From the NCBI RefSeq assembly GCF_008831085.1, contig NZ_WBJY01000001.1, positions 1-64,000 of the forward strand: DNA of 64,000 bases. The letters run 5' to 3'. The stretch comes from Pseudoclavibacter endophyticus. Lineage in GTDB: Bacteria > Actinomycetota > Actinomycetes > Actinomycetales > Microbacteriaceae. The notes below the pieces were generated by a model. The model was given only the letters and a program-made list of their open reading frames with translations. It searched no databases and was not told the origin of the DNA. Shown in pieces: positions 42,252-53,093 of the stretch. Numbering within the stretch: the stretch's first letter is position 1; each line of letters begins with the position of its first letter. The translations under genes and the position numbers were made by a program.

Positions 42252-43655
42252 ATGCCGGAGAATCTGTTCCCGCTGGATGCGACGAAGCCCTTCCATGCGC
42301 AAGAACGACTGGGCCACAACCGATGGCATCCGGACATCCCACCAGTGGCCACCGTGAAGCCGGGAGAGACGTTCCGAGTCGAGTGTCGCGACTGGTTCGA
42401 CGGCGCGGTCGGCAACAATGAGTCCGCCGAGGACGTGCTCACTGCCCCGTTCCATGCTGGCCACCAGCTCTCCGGGCCCTTCCGAGTGGCAGGGGCCGAA
42501 CCTGGGGACCTGCTGGTCGTGGACATCGTCGACGTCGGGCCGACTGATTCCGCTCGGACCGGCTCCCTTCCCGGCCAGGCGTGGGGCTACACGGGGATCT
42601 TCGCCCCCGGACACGGTGGCGGTTTCCTGCACGAGCACTTCCCCGACGCTTACAAGGCGATCTGGGACTTCCAGGACGGTCGGGCCAGTTCCCGGCACAT
42701 CCCCGGGGTGTCCTTCGCCGGGGCACCGCACCCGGGCGTGATGGGCACCGCGCCCTCGGCCGAGTTGTTGGCCCGGTGGAACAAGCGGGAGGCCGCACTG
42801 ACAGCCCGTCGACCGCTCCGGGTGCCCCCGCTGGCCCTCCCCCCGCTGCCCAAGGGCGCCCTGCTCGGCGCGGTGCCGGACGAGGACGCGGCCCGTCTTG
42901 CGCTTGAGGCAGCCCAGACCACCCCGCCGCGGGAGAACGGCGGCAACCAGGACATCAAGGACCTCACTCGCGGAAGCAGGGTGTTTTTCCCGGTGTTTGT
43001 CGAGGGGGCGAACCTGTCGGTGGGAGACCTGCACTTCTCACAGGGCGACGGGGAGATCACCCTCTGCGGGGCGATCGAGATGGGCGGATACGTTGACCTG
43101 CACGTCGATCTCATTCCCGGAGGGATGACGACCTACCGTGTGGACGGTCACGCAATCTTCGTTCCCGGTTCTGAGGCGCCGCGCCACGAGGACTGGATCT
43201 CGTTCTCGGGGATCTCCGTGACGAGCGACGATCGCCAGAGGTACCTCGACCCGTATCTGGCGTACCAACAGGCCTGTTTGCACGCCGTCGACTACCTGAC
43301 AGTCTTCGGCTACTCCAGGGAGCAGGCCTACCTGCTGCTGGGCGCGGCCCCGATCGAGGCCCACCTGTCTAGCGTGGTCGACTTCCCAAATGCCTGCGCG
43401 ACCCTCTACCTACCGACCGACATCTTCGATTTCGACATCTGCCCCGGCACTACAGGTCCACACCAGGTTTCCACCACCGACCACCCGCCACGAGCCGACG
43501 CCTCGCTGCTTCCCGAGGCCGACGTGCTGAGGGCGGTGCCCAAGCAAAAGCGCGCGCTGCTACCGGCTGCCCGGCGCCTCGGTGGGCGTGCAGCACGCCC
43601 GGTCAGTGCGGCCTTCGGCAGTTTGCGCAACCTCCTCAGCCGGCGCGGGGCGTAA
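42252..43655 (+). CDS. fmdA: formamidase (FmdA/AmdA family)
   Basis: A 467-residue cytoplasmic amidohydrolase of the acetamidase/formamidase family, which releases ammonia and formate from formamide or short amides. Conserved segments include 'HNRWHPDIPPVATVKPGETF', 'GNNESAEDVL', 'HPGVMGTAPS', 'GGNQDIKDLTRGSRVFFPVF' and 'AIEMGGYVDLHVDLIPGG'. The last 50 residues are Arg/Ala-rich and not conserved. The ATG at 42252 is preferred to a GTG two codons upstream because of the leaderless promoter. Together with the DUR3-like symporter and the formaldehyde-type dehydrogenase in this region it points to use of small amides and one-carbon compounds. Confidence 0.9.
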   Translation: MPENLFPLDATKPFHAQERLGHNRWHPDIPPVATVKPGETFRVECRDWFDGAVGNNESAEDVLTAPFHAGHQLSGPFRVAGAEPGDLLVVDIVDVGPTDSARTGSLPGQAWGYTGIFAPGHGGGFLHEHFPDAYKAIWDFQDGRASSRHIPGVSFAGAPHPGVMGTAPSAELLARWNKREAALTARRPLRVPPLALPPLPKGALLGAVPDEDAARLALEAAQTTPPRENGGNQDIKDLTRGSRVFFPVFVEGANLSVGDLHFSQGDGEITLCGAIEMGGYVDLHVDLIPGGMTTYRVDGHAIFVPGSEAPRHEDWISFSGISVTSDDRQRYLDPYLAYQQACLHAVDYLTVFGYSREQAYLLLGAAPIEAHLSSVVDFPNACATLYLPTDIFDFDICPGTTGPHQVSTTDHPPRADASLLPEADVLRAVPKQKRALLPAARRLGGRAARPVSAAFGSLRNLLSRRGA

Positions 43656-43762
43656 GCCCAATCGCGACAGGGTCCCCACGTCGCGCCCGGGAGCGGGTCC
43701 CTACGGTGAGACGTACCGTCTCGCCCCGGCTCCAGATCGGCGGGCTCTGACGAGGGAATACG

Positions 43763-43835
43763 TGGAGGCTAGGGGACTCGAACCCCTGACTTCGACCTTG
43801 CAAAGGTCGCACTCTACCAACTGAGTTAAGCCCCC
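43763..43835 (-). tRNA. tRNA-Ala (TGC)
   Basis: The minus strand folds into a 73-nt tRNA: acceptor GGGGGCT/AGCCTCC with the G3:U70 pair that identifies alanine tRNAs, D-loop 'CAGTTGGTAGAG', anticodon stem CGACC/GGTCG with loop TTTGCAA (anticodon TGC), and a normal T-arm. CCA is not encoded. Confidence 0.95.
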
Positions 43836-43863
43836 ATGTGGGTCACATATTGAGTTGAGGAAG

Positions 43864-43906
43864 CCTGCTCGCACAGCAGGTGCTCTGCCAATCGAGCTAC
43901 GTCCCC
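43864..43906 (-). pseudogene. truncated tRNA-Ala (5' half only)
   Basis: The minus strand reads a good 5' half of an alanine tRNA: GGGGACG acceptor strand, 'TAGCTCGATTGGCAGAGC' D-arm, and anticodon stem CCTGC/GCAGG with TGC in anticodon position. The universal U33 is replaced by G, and after the anticodon stem there is no variable loop, T-arm or acceptor partner. It lies between tRNA-Ile and the intact tRNA-Ala and differs from the latter, so it is the stump of a different tRNA-Ala gene. Confidence 0.8.
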
Positions 43907-43952
43907 GGGACCACGCACCGACGGATCTTGCGTTCGAACCGTCCGGCGCTTG

Positions 43953-44026
43953 TGGGGCTACCAGGACTTGAACCTGGGACCTCTTCGTTATCAGCGAAGC
44001 GCTCTAACCGCCTGAGCTATAGCCCC
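43953..44026 (-). tRNA. tRNA-Ile (GAT)
   Basis: A 74-nt tRNA on the minus strand: acceptor GGGGCTA/TAGCCCC, anticodon stem CTTCG/CGAAG with loop CTGATAA (anticodon GAT), T-arm 'CAGGTTCAAGTCCTG'. It lies 55 bases behind the DUF3566 gene, the usual gyrA-linked tRNA-Ile of actinobacteria. Confidence 0.95.
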
Positions 44027-44081
44027 GAATTACAACCCCGCTACTGTAGCGCATCCTCAGTCGGCGGGCGAAATCCGCGTG

Positions 44082-44489
44082 TCAGCTGTTGGTGAAGCCG
44101 AAGACGAGGCCGCCCGTGATCTTGACGGAGAGGTTGTAGAAAAACGCCGCGACGGCGGTGAGGGCCGTGAACGCCACGAGGTTCAACAGCGACACGACGG
44201 CAACGGCCACCATGAGGGGACCGAACTCGACGAAGTTCGAAATGCTCACCGTCTCGGTGCCCGACACGTCGTTCAGCAGGCTGTTGACCGAGTCGAACAC
44301 TCCGGTCTGCACGAGCACCGTCCACAGCAACGCAACGGTGACGAGGGCGACGACGACCCCGCACGCGCTCACCAGCAGCGCGAGCTTGACCGCCGACCAG
44401 AAGTCGACGTGCACGAGCCGCAAGCGAACCTGTTTACTCGCGGTCTTGCGCGTCGACTTCTTGGCGAGCTTCTCAGCAACGCTTGTCAT
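44082..44489 (-). CDS. DUF3566 transmembrane protein
   Basis: A 135-residue membrane protein with a basic N-terminus (about 1-22) and two to three helices ('FWSAVKLALLVSACGVVVAL', 'LMVAVAVVSLLNLVAFTALT'). DUF3566 proteins sit directly behind gyrA in most actinobacteria; their function is unknown. It starts 97 bases after gyrA and is likely in the same transcript, ahead of the two tRNAs. Confidence 0.9.
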   Translation of the reverse strand: MTSVAEKLAKKSTRKTASKQVRLRLVHVDFWSAVKLALLVSACGVVVALVTVALLWTVLVQTGVFDSVNSLLNDVSGTETVSISNFVEFGPLMVAVAVVSLLNLVAFTALTAVAAFFYNLSVKITGGLVFGFTNS

Positions 44490-44586
44490 TGATCACACCC
44501 TCTTGCGCTCATGGGGCCTCGCATGGAGACCCCGTCGAGTCTGGCACACGCGCGCCGACGGGTCACACCTGCGTCACGCAGAGACC

Positions 44587-47283
44587 CTATCCCTCGGTCG
44601 CTGCATCGCTCGGCGCGCCACCCAGCGTGCCGTCGGATGCTTCGCTTTCGGCCGCATCGCCGGCTTCGGCCGTCTCGCCCGCTTCGGCCGCCTCGCCCGC
44701 TTCGGCACCGCCCTCGGCCGCCTCGGCCGCAGCATCCAGCGAAATGTTGCCCCCGGCCTCGGGGCCGCCGTTGCCGTTCTCCTCGGCGTCGTCCCTCTCG
44801 GCGCGGAGCTCGCGCTCGGGGTTGCGCGCGACGGCGCTCACGACGTCGCCCTTGTCGGGCCGGGCGAAGGTGACACCCATCGAGTCGCGGCCAGTGACCC
44901 CCACCTCGGAAACGGCCGAGCGTACGACCTTGCCCGAGGCCATGATGACGAGGACCTCGTCCTCCTCGTGCACGAGCAGAGCGCCGGCGAGACCGCCGCG
45001 TTCGCCGTTGAGCTTGGCCACCTTGATGCCGAGCCCACCGCGATTCTGCGTGCGATAGTCGGTGACCCGCGTGCGCTTCGCGTACCCGCCCTCGGTGACG
45101 ACGAACACGAACGTCTCGGGAGAGGTCCCCACCCCGGCGGCGAGCAGATAGTCCCCGTCGCGGAACGACATGCCCTTCACACCAGAGGTGCCCCGACCCA
45201 TCGGCCGCAAACTGTCGTCATTGGCCTCAAAGTTCAGCGACATGCCGTTCTTCGAGATGCAGAAGATGTGGTCTGTCGGGTCGACGAGCATGGCGCTCAC
45301 GAGTTCATCGCCGTCGCGGAGATTGATGGCGATGATGCCCGCTTGACGGTTCGTGTCGTACTCCGTCAGCGGCGTCTTCTTGACGAGTCCGTTCCGGGTG
45401 GCCAGAACAAGGTACTGGGCCTGCCGGTAGTCGGAGATGTCGAGGATCTGGGCGACCTGCTCGTCCGGCTGCAGCGCGAGCAGGTTCGCGATGTGCTGCC
45501 CCTTCGAGTCGCGGCCGGCGTCGACGAGTTCGTGCGCTTTCGCGCGATACACGCGTCCGTGATTGGTGAAGAACAGCAGCCAGTGATGCGTCGTGGTGAC
45601 GAAGAAGTGCTCGACCACGTCGTCTGCGCGCAGCTGCGCCCCCTTGACGCCCTTGCCACCTCGATGCTGCGACCGGTAGTTGTCGCTCCGCGTGCGCTTG
45701 ATGTACCCGCCGCGCGTGACCGTGACGACCGTCTCTTCCTCGGGGATGAGGTCTTCCATGCTCATCCCGCCGTCGTAGCCGGCGAGGATCTCGGTGCGGC
45801 GGTCGTCGCCGTACCGGTCGACGATCTCGGTGAGCTCGTCAGCGACGATCTGCCGCTGCTGCGGCTCCGACGCCAGGATGGCCTCGTACTCGGCGATGAG
45901 CGTCTCGAGCCGCTCGGCATCGTCGATGATCTTCTGCCGCTCGAGCGCGGCGAGGCGGCGCAGCTGCATGCTGAGGATCGCATTGGCCTGGTCTTCGTCG
46001 ACGTCGAGCAGCTCCATGAGTCCGCTTCGCGCCTCGTCGACCGTCGGCGAGCGGCGGATGAGGGCGATGACCTCGTCGAGGGCATCAAGCGCCTTGAGGT
46101 AGCCGCGCAAGATGTGCACCTCGGCGAGTGCCTTGCGCAGTCGGTACTGCGTGCGTCGCACGATGACTTCGATCTGGTGAGCGACCCACGCGGTGATGAA
46201 CCCGTCGAGCGAAAGCGTGCGAGGCACGCCGTCGACGATCGCGAGCATGTTCGCGCCGAAGTTCTCCTGCAGCGACGTGTGCTTGTACAGGTTGTTGAGC
46301 ACGACTTTCGCGACCGCGTCGCGCTTGAGCACGATCACGAGGCGCTGTCCGGTACGACCCGAGGACTCGTCGCGGATGTCGGCGATGCCCTGTACGCGTC
46401 CCTCCTTGACGAGGTCGGCGATCTTGAGAGCCAGGTTGTCCGGGTTGACCTGATACGGCAGCTCAGTCACCACGAGACACGTGCGGTTCTGAATCTCTTC
46501 GATCGACACGACCGCGCGCATCGTGATGGATCCGCGCCCCGTGCGGTACGCATCCTGAATCCCCTGGGTGCCGAGCACCTGAGCGCCCGTCGGGAAGTCG
46601 GGCCCCTTGATGCGGGCCATGAGCTGCACGAGCAGCTCGTCTCGCGGCGCCTCGGGATTGCGAAGGTGCCACAGGGCACCGTCGGCGACCTCGCGCAGGT
46701 TGTGCGGCGGGATGTTCGTGGCCATGCCGACCGCGATTCCCACTGATCCGTTCACCAGCAGGTTGGGGAACCGGCTCGGGAGCACGGTCGGCTCCTTGGT
46801 CTGCCCGTCGTAGTTGTCCATGAAATCGACGGTGTCTTCGTCGATGTCACGGACCATCTCGAGGGCGAGCGGCGCCATCTTCGTCTCGGTGTACCGGGGC
46901 GCCGCGGCCCCGTCATTGCCGGCCGAGCCGAAGTTGCCCTGGCCGAGTGCCAGCGGATAGCGCATGGCCCATGGCTGCACGAGCCGCACGAGGGCGTCAT
47001 AGATGGCCGAGTCCCCGTGCGGGTGGAACTGGCCCATGACGTCGCCGACGACGCGCGCGCACTTCGAGAACGACTTGTCCGGGCGATAGCCGCCGTCGTA
47101 CATGCCGTAGATCACTCGGCGGTGCACAGGCTTGAGGCCGTCGCGCACCTCCGGCAGCGCGCGCCCGACGATGACGCTCATCGCGTAGTCGAGGTACGAC
47201 CGCTGCATTTCAATTTGCAGGTCGACCTTCTCAACGTGGTCGGCGGCTCGCGGGCTCGAGTCGGTCGTGGGTTCGTCAGTCAT
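44587..47283 (-). CDS. gyrA: DNA gyrase subunit A
   Basis: An 898-residue gyrase A subunit, which cuts and rejoins DNA. The active-site tyrosine is Y131 in 'AAPRYTE'. The quinolone-resistance region '[15 protein letters not shown]' keeps Ser (92) and Asp (96), the sensitive form. The C-terminal beta-pinwheel includes a GyrA box ('[10 protein letters not shown]'). The last 60 residues are an acidic Ala/Glu tail with repeats of 'AEAGE' type, longer than usual. It follows gyrB by 56 bases in the same operon. Confidence 0.96.
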   Translation of the reverse strand: MTDEPTTDSSPRAADHVEKVDLQIEMQRSYLDYAMSVIVGRALPEVRDGLKPVHRRVIYGMYDGGYRPDKSFSKCARVVGDVMGQFHPHGDSAIYDALVRLVQPWAMRYPLALGQGNFGSAGNDGAAAPRYTETKMAPLALEMVRDIDEDTVDFMDNYDGQTKEPTVLPSRFPNLLVNGSVGIAVGMATNIPPHNLREVADGALWHLRNPEAPRDELLVQLMARIKGPDFPTGAQVLGTQGIQDAYRTGRGSITMRAVVSIEEIQNRTCLVVTELPYQVNPDNLALKIADLVKEGRVQGIADIRDESSGRTGQRLVIVLKRDAVAKVVLNNLYKHTSLQENFGANMLAIVDGVPRTLSLDGFITAWVAHQIEVIVRRTQYRLRKALAEVHILRGYLKALDALDEVIALIRRSPTVDEARSGLMELLDVDEDQANAILSMQLRRLAALERQKIIDDAERLETLIAEYEAILASEPQQRQIVADELTEIVDRYGDDRRTEILAGYDGGMSMEDLIPEEETVVTVTRGGYIKRTRSDNYRSQHRGGKGVKGAQLRADDVVEHFFVTTTHHWLLFFTNHGRVYRAKAHELVDAGRDSKGQHIANLLALQPDEQVAQILDISDYRQAQYLVLATRNGLVKKTPLTEYDTNRQAGIIAINLRDGDELVSAMLVDPTDHIFCISKNGMSLNFEANDDSLRPMGRGTSGVKGMSFRDGDYLLAAGVGTSPETFVFVVTEGGYAKRTRVTDYRTQNRGGLGIKVAKLNGERGGLAGALLVHEEDEVLVIMASGKVVRSAVSEVGVTGRDSMGVTFARPDKGDVVSAVARNPERELRAERDDAEENGNGGPEAGGNISLDAAAEAAEGGAEAGEAAEAGETAEAGDAAESEASDGTLGGAPSDAATEG

Positions 47284-47339
47284 GTTCGCCCTTCGGCGGT
47301 CGGTTGGCGAGGTATCGTGCGCGCTGGGGATGCCGGCGG

Positions 47340-49643
<2,304 letters not shown>

Positions 49644-49722
49644 CTACCAACTGAGCGGCGCCCAGAGCCGCCAAACGGCCGTTTCAGCGAAGTTTTGGCC
49701 CCAGGTGGATAATTTTCCCTCC

Positions 49723-50220
49723 CTAGCCGTAGGTATCGCGCGGACCGCGCCCAGGAACCGATCTGCGGCCGCGTTTCCACGAGGGCGCTCCCGGGTTCAG
49801 GAACCGAAGCTCTTCAACGCGTGCGTCCGGGTGCCGTTTCGCGATCTCGCCGAGGAGCACGCTCCGCATCCGACGGAGCTGGGTCGCCCACGCCGTTGAA
49901 TCGCATTGCACGACGAGCGTGCCGTCGTCGACGTACATCGGCGCCGAGTGCGCCGCCGTCTCCTCGCCCGCGAGCTCGCTCCACTCGTTCATGAGTTCTG
50001 CCTGCGCCATCGGCGTCTGCCAGCCGAGCGTGCGGCGCACCGTGCCGAATGCCGCGGCGAGCGTCACCGGGTCGCGGCCCGCTCCGAAGGGTTGACTCTC
50101 AGCGTCGTCGCCGACGTCCCCGTCCGCACCGCGCTCCCGCGCGATACGCCGCAGAAACGAACTCGTGGCCCCGCCGAAGACGGTCTTGAAGTGGGCGTAG
50201 ACGCGCACGTGCTCGTTCAT
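49723..50220 (-). CDS. dciA: DciA, DUF721 replicative-helicase operator protein
   Basis: A 165-residue DUF721 protein. The domain (about 70-150) shows 'NEWSELAGEETAAHSAPMYV', 'LVVQCDSTAWATQLRRM' and 'RVEELRFLNPG'. In bacteria without DnaC/DnaI, DciA loads or assists DnaB helicase. It overlaps recF by 4 bases and sits in the canonical dnaN-recF-dciA-gyrB order. The N-terminal 65 residues are not conserved. Confidence 0.92.
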   Translation of the reverse strand: MNEHVRVYAHFKTVFGGATSSFLRRIARERGADGDVGDDAESQPFGAGRDPVTLAAAFGTVRRTLGWQTPMAQAELMNEWSELAGEETAAHSAPMYVDDGTLVVQCDSTAWATQLRRMRSVLLGEIAKRHPDARVEELRFLNPGAPSWKRGRRSVPGRGPRDTYG

Positions 50221-51452
50221 GCCGACCCTTCCTGCCCCGCTTCCGCCCCGGGCGGCTCGCCTGTCATCGGCGACTCGCCGCCGATGACACCGTCGTGGAT
50301 GTGCGTGACCCGTCCTTGCAAGGCCGGCGGCACATCCTCGAGCACCGCGGCCGTGATCAATACCTGCTCGAACGCGCCTACAGCGTCGGCGAGCCGCGAC
50401 CGGCGACCGGTGTCGAGCTCCGCGAACACGTCGTCGAGGATCAGGACGGGATCGCCCGCCCGCGATGCACCTCGGACGAGTTCCGCCGCAGCAAGTTTCA
50501 GCGCGAGCGCGAACGACCAGGATTCGCCGTGGCTCGCGGTCGTGCGGGCGGGGAGACCGTTCAACATGAGCACCGCATCATCGCGGTGCGGGCCGACCAG
50601 GCTTTGCCCACGATCCAGTTCCTGCTGTCTGGAGTCGCGAAGTCGGCTCGCGAAGCGCTCACGGAGCTCCTCGTACTCGATCGCACCCGCGGCGACGGCA
50701 TCGACGCCATCCGTGTCGCCGTCGTCGATCGTCGCGACGGGAGACTGGCCGAGCGCGGTCACCCGCAGTTCGAGACCGACCCCGTGATCGCCGCCGACGA
50801 GTCTTCCGTAGGCCTCGGTGAGGTGCGGGGCCAATTGCTCAACGAGCACGAGTCGTTCCGCGATGATCTCGGTGCCGAGCTCGACGAGCCGCTCATCCCA
50901 TACCTCGAGCGTGCTCAGTTGCGAGCCACTCTTGTTCGAGGGGACCGACCGCCCAGAACGCAGGAGCGAGTTGCGCTGCTTGAGCACGCGATCGTAGTCG
51001 GCGATGACGCGGCCGACGCGCGGTGAGTGGGTCGCCAACAGCGCGTCGAGGAAATCACGGCGCTGCCCTGGATCGCCACGCACAAGTGACAGATCCTCCG
51101 GGGCGAACAGCACGGTCGTAAGGTATTGCGGCAGCTCTCGCGAGCGAACCGTACGTTCACCCACGTGGGCACGATTCGCGCCGGACTTTGCAATGCGAAC
51201 GTCGATGCGCATCCTGCGGCGCTCATGGGCGAGCTCGGCACGGACAAAAGCGGCTTCGCTCCCGCGACGAACGAGCGCCGCGTCGCTCGAGACCCGGTGC
51301 GAACGCAGATGAGCGAGGTATCCGATCGCCTCGATGAGATTCGTCTTGCCCTGGCCGTTCGAGCCGACGAACACGTGCGCGCCGGCATCGAGAACGAGCT
51401 CGGCAGACGCGTAATTCCGGAAATCGCGCAGCCAGAGATGGGCGACGTGCAC
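50217..51452 (-). CDS. recF: RecF, recombination mediator ATPase
   Basis: A 411-residue SMC-like ATPase that helps RecA load at gaps. Walker A is 'GSNGQGKTNL', the signature is in 'SHGESWSFALALKLAAAELV', and Walker B is 'PVLILDDVFAELD'. The GTG start lies 2 bases after the dnaN stop, so the two are translationally coupled; the end overlaps dciA. Confidence 0.95.
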   Translation of the reverse strand: MHVAHLWLRDFRNYASAELVLDAGAHVFVGSNGQGKTNLIEAIGYLAHLRSHRVSSDAALVRRGSEAAFVRAELAHERRRMRIDVRIAKSGANRAHVGERTVRSRELPQYLTTVLFAPEDLSLVRGDPGQRRDFLDALLATHSPRVGRVIADYDRVLKQRNSLLRSGRSVPSNKSGSQLSTLEVWDERLVELGTEIIAERLVLVEQLAPHLTEAYGRLVGGDHGVGLELRVTALGQSPVATIDDGDTDGVDAVAAGAIEYEELRERFASRLRDSRQQELDRGQSLVGPHRDDAVLMLNGLPARTTASHGESWSFALALKLAAAELVRGASRAGDPVLILDDVFAELDTGRRSRLADAVGAFEQVLITAAVLEDVPPALQGRVTHIHDGVIGGESPMTGEPPGAEAGQEGSA

Positions 51453-51454
51453 CG

Positions 51455-52591
51455 TTACCGCATGAGCAGGTTGGGCTGCAGGAGGTATCGGTAGCTGTCG
51501 CTTGCCTGGTCGCCCGAGGTGTGCCCCGTCATCAGCACCGGGCCCGGCTTCCCCGGGTTTTCCGTGCGTGTGAACGCGATTCGGACGAACTCGCTGTGGA
51601 TCGCGAGTACTCCGTCAAGCAGGAACTGCGGCTTGAGCGATACGACGATGTCATCGCCGTGGAGCACCACATCGAGCTGCTCTGAGGCCTGCGCCTGCTC
51701 GCTGCCGAGCGCCTCGAGCGAGAGGCCGTCCTGCGTGAACGTGAACCTGAGTGCCGCCTCGCGTTCGAGCACGAGCTGCACTCGGCGGACGGCGTCGACG
51801 AGCTCGGACGTCTGGAGCACGGCGTAGTGCGGCAGTTCAGTCGGGAACAGTCGTTCAACCGCCGGGAAATTGCCCTTGATGAGGAGCGAGGTGACGGTCT
51901 TGTGGTCGGAGCTGAAGGCGATGAGCTCGCGCTCGCCCTGGACGACGTGCGTCAACGTCAGCTTGCCTGCTCCACCGAGCGACTTCGCGGCCTCCGCAAG
52001 CGTGCGCGCCGGGACGAGCGCGGTCGTCGGTTGCTGGAAACCGCCCTCCCACTCGAGCTCCCGGACGGCGACGCGATAGCGGTCGGTCGCGAGCAAGCCC
52101 AGCGAGTCGGCTCCGAGCGTGAGGTTGACACCCGTGATGACGGGGGCGACATCCTCCTTCGACGCCGCGACGGCGACCTGAGCGACGGCCTGTGCGAACG
52201 ACGCGCCATCCACGGTGCCCTGCTGCCCCTCGATTGCCGGCAGCGATGGGAACTCTTCGAGCGGCATGATCGGCAAATGGAACGACGCCTGGCCGCATCG
52301 GATGACGACACCGCGCTCGTCACGAGAGAGCTCCACCGGCGCCTGCGGGAGACGGTTCGCGATCTCAGCGAGGAGCCTGCCCTGCACCAGCACGGCCCCG
52401 GTTTCGGTGATATCGGCTTCGATCGACGTGCGGCTGGAGGTCTCGTAGTCGAATGACGACAGCTGGAGCGCTCCGCTCGTGGCCTCGAGGACGACGCCCG
52501 ACAGGATCGGCAGGGTCGGTCGCTGCGGAAGGAGCTTGACCACGAACGACACGGCGTCGCTGAAGACGTCACGGTTGACCACGAACTTCAC
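51455..52591 (-). CDS. dnaN: DnaN, DNA polymerase III beta sliding clamp
   Basis: A 378-residue sliding clamp with three repeated domains. Recognisable blocks are 'VVNRDVFSDAVSFVVKLLPQ', 'IMPLEEFPSLP', and the C-terminal 'QASDSYRYLLQPNLLMR', close to the usual clamp end. The GTG at 52591 follows GAGG and begins the conserved first strand; a 10-codon upstream extension is rejected. Confidence 0.96.
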   Translation of the reverse strand: MKFVVNRDVFSDAVSFVVKLLPQRPTLPILSGVVLEATSGALQLSSFDYETSSRTSIEADITETGAVLVQGRLLAEIANRLPQAPVELSRDERGVVIRCGQASFHLPIMPLEEFPSLPAIEGQQGTVDGASFAQAVAQVAVAASKEDVAPVITGVNLTLGADSLGLLATDRYRVAVRELEWEGGFQQPTTALVPARTLAEAAKSLGGAGKLTLTHVVQGERELIAFSSDHKTVTSLLIKGNFPAVERLFPTELPHYAVLQTSELVDAVRRVQLVLEREAALRFTFTQDGLSLEALGSEQAQASEQLDVVLHGDDIVVSLKPQFLLDGVLAIHSEFVRIAFTRTENPGKPGPVLMTGHTSGDQASDSYRYLLQPNLLMR

Positions 52592-52739
52592 GGCGAGTTC
52601 CTCTCGTTGTGTGCCTGCCAATGCTAGTGGGCCTGTGCTTGGCGGCGCAGCGTCGGGCGGTGGGGGCCGATCATGTCATTGGGGAGGAATTGAATGAGAG
52701 AGAAACTTAAGCCTTCGTCTTCTTAACAGCTGTGCAAGG

Positions 52740-52748
52740 TGTGGATAA
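52740..52748 (-). promoter_or_regulatory. DnaA box (oriC box 1)
   Basis: TGTGGATAA on the plus strand, a perfect TTATCCACA on the minus strand, next to the AT-rich stretch. Confidence 0.9.
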
Positions 52749-52824
52749 CTCGACGGGGGGCCGACGGGAGTAGGGAACCACACTCGTGGAAGTTGTGTCG
52801 TGCGGGTGGACCCGCTGTGGCCTG

Positions 52825-52833
52825 TTATCCACC
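52825..52833 (+). promoter_or_regulatory. DnaA box (oriC box 2)
   Basis: TTATCCACC, one mismatch from the consensus TTATCCACA. Confidence 0.75.
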
Positions 52834-52875
52834 GCCGTTCCAGGCGGCATGCGCCGGTGCACACGCTGGGCGACG

Positions 52876-52884
52876 TTGTCCACA
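52876..52884 (+). promoter_or_regulatory. DnaA box (oriC box 3)
   Basis: TTGTCCACA, the form common in GC-rich actinobacterial origins. Confidence 0.85.
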
Positions 52885-52920
52885 TCTTGTCCGGCGCGTC
52901 GAGCCGGTTGAGTGCACAAG

Positions 52921-52929
52921 TTATCCACA
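52921..52929 (+). promoter_or_regulatory. DnaA box (oriC box 4)
   Basis: TTATCCACA, a perfect consensus box on the dnaA-proximal side. Confidence 0.9.
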
Positions 52930-53093
52930 GTGTTCCCTTCGGCTTCGGTGACGGCGATCGCTGCACAATGGCGCGTGACGACGCGCGTCCACGAGACGGT
53001 GAGGTCGAGGGCATGAGAGCGCGGTGACGGCCTTGCGTTCCCTCGCCCGGGTCGGCGAGGCCGCCGGTTGCGCGCCGCAAGCGCGCGTGACGC

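Larger units (their letters stand above)
52592..53093. other. oriC: oriC, replication origin between dnaN and dnaA
   Basis: This 502-base gene-free interval holds four DnaA boxes (separate entries) and an AT-rich stretch (about 52,688-52,727, relatively rich in A and T in a GC-rich setting) next to the first box, the likely unwinding element. Weaker TTGTCC motifs lie between the boxes. Gene polarity also flips around dnaA/rpmH, as expected at an origin. Confidence 0.85.

Noticed and set aside
43705..43725. A hairpin (GGTGAGACG-TAC-CGTCTCGCC) between the formamidase gene and tRNA-Ala as a terminator
   Set aside because: The stem has a wobble pair and no T-tract follows on either strand; it may still act as a weak terminator, but I could not support it as a feature.
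44158..46746. An 862-codon plus-strand frame opposite gyrA, and similar long frames opposite gyrB
   Set aside because: They are complements of gyrase genes in high-GC DNA; the minus-strand proteins carry all catalytic motifs.
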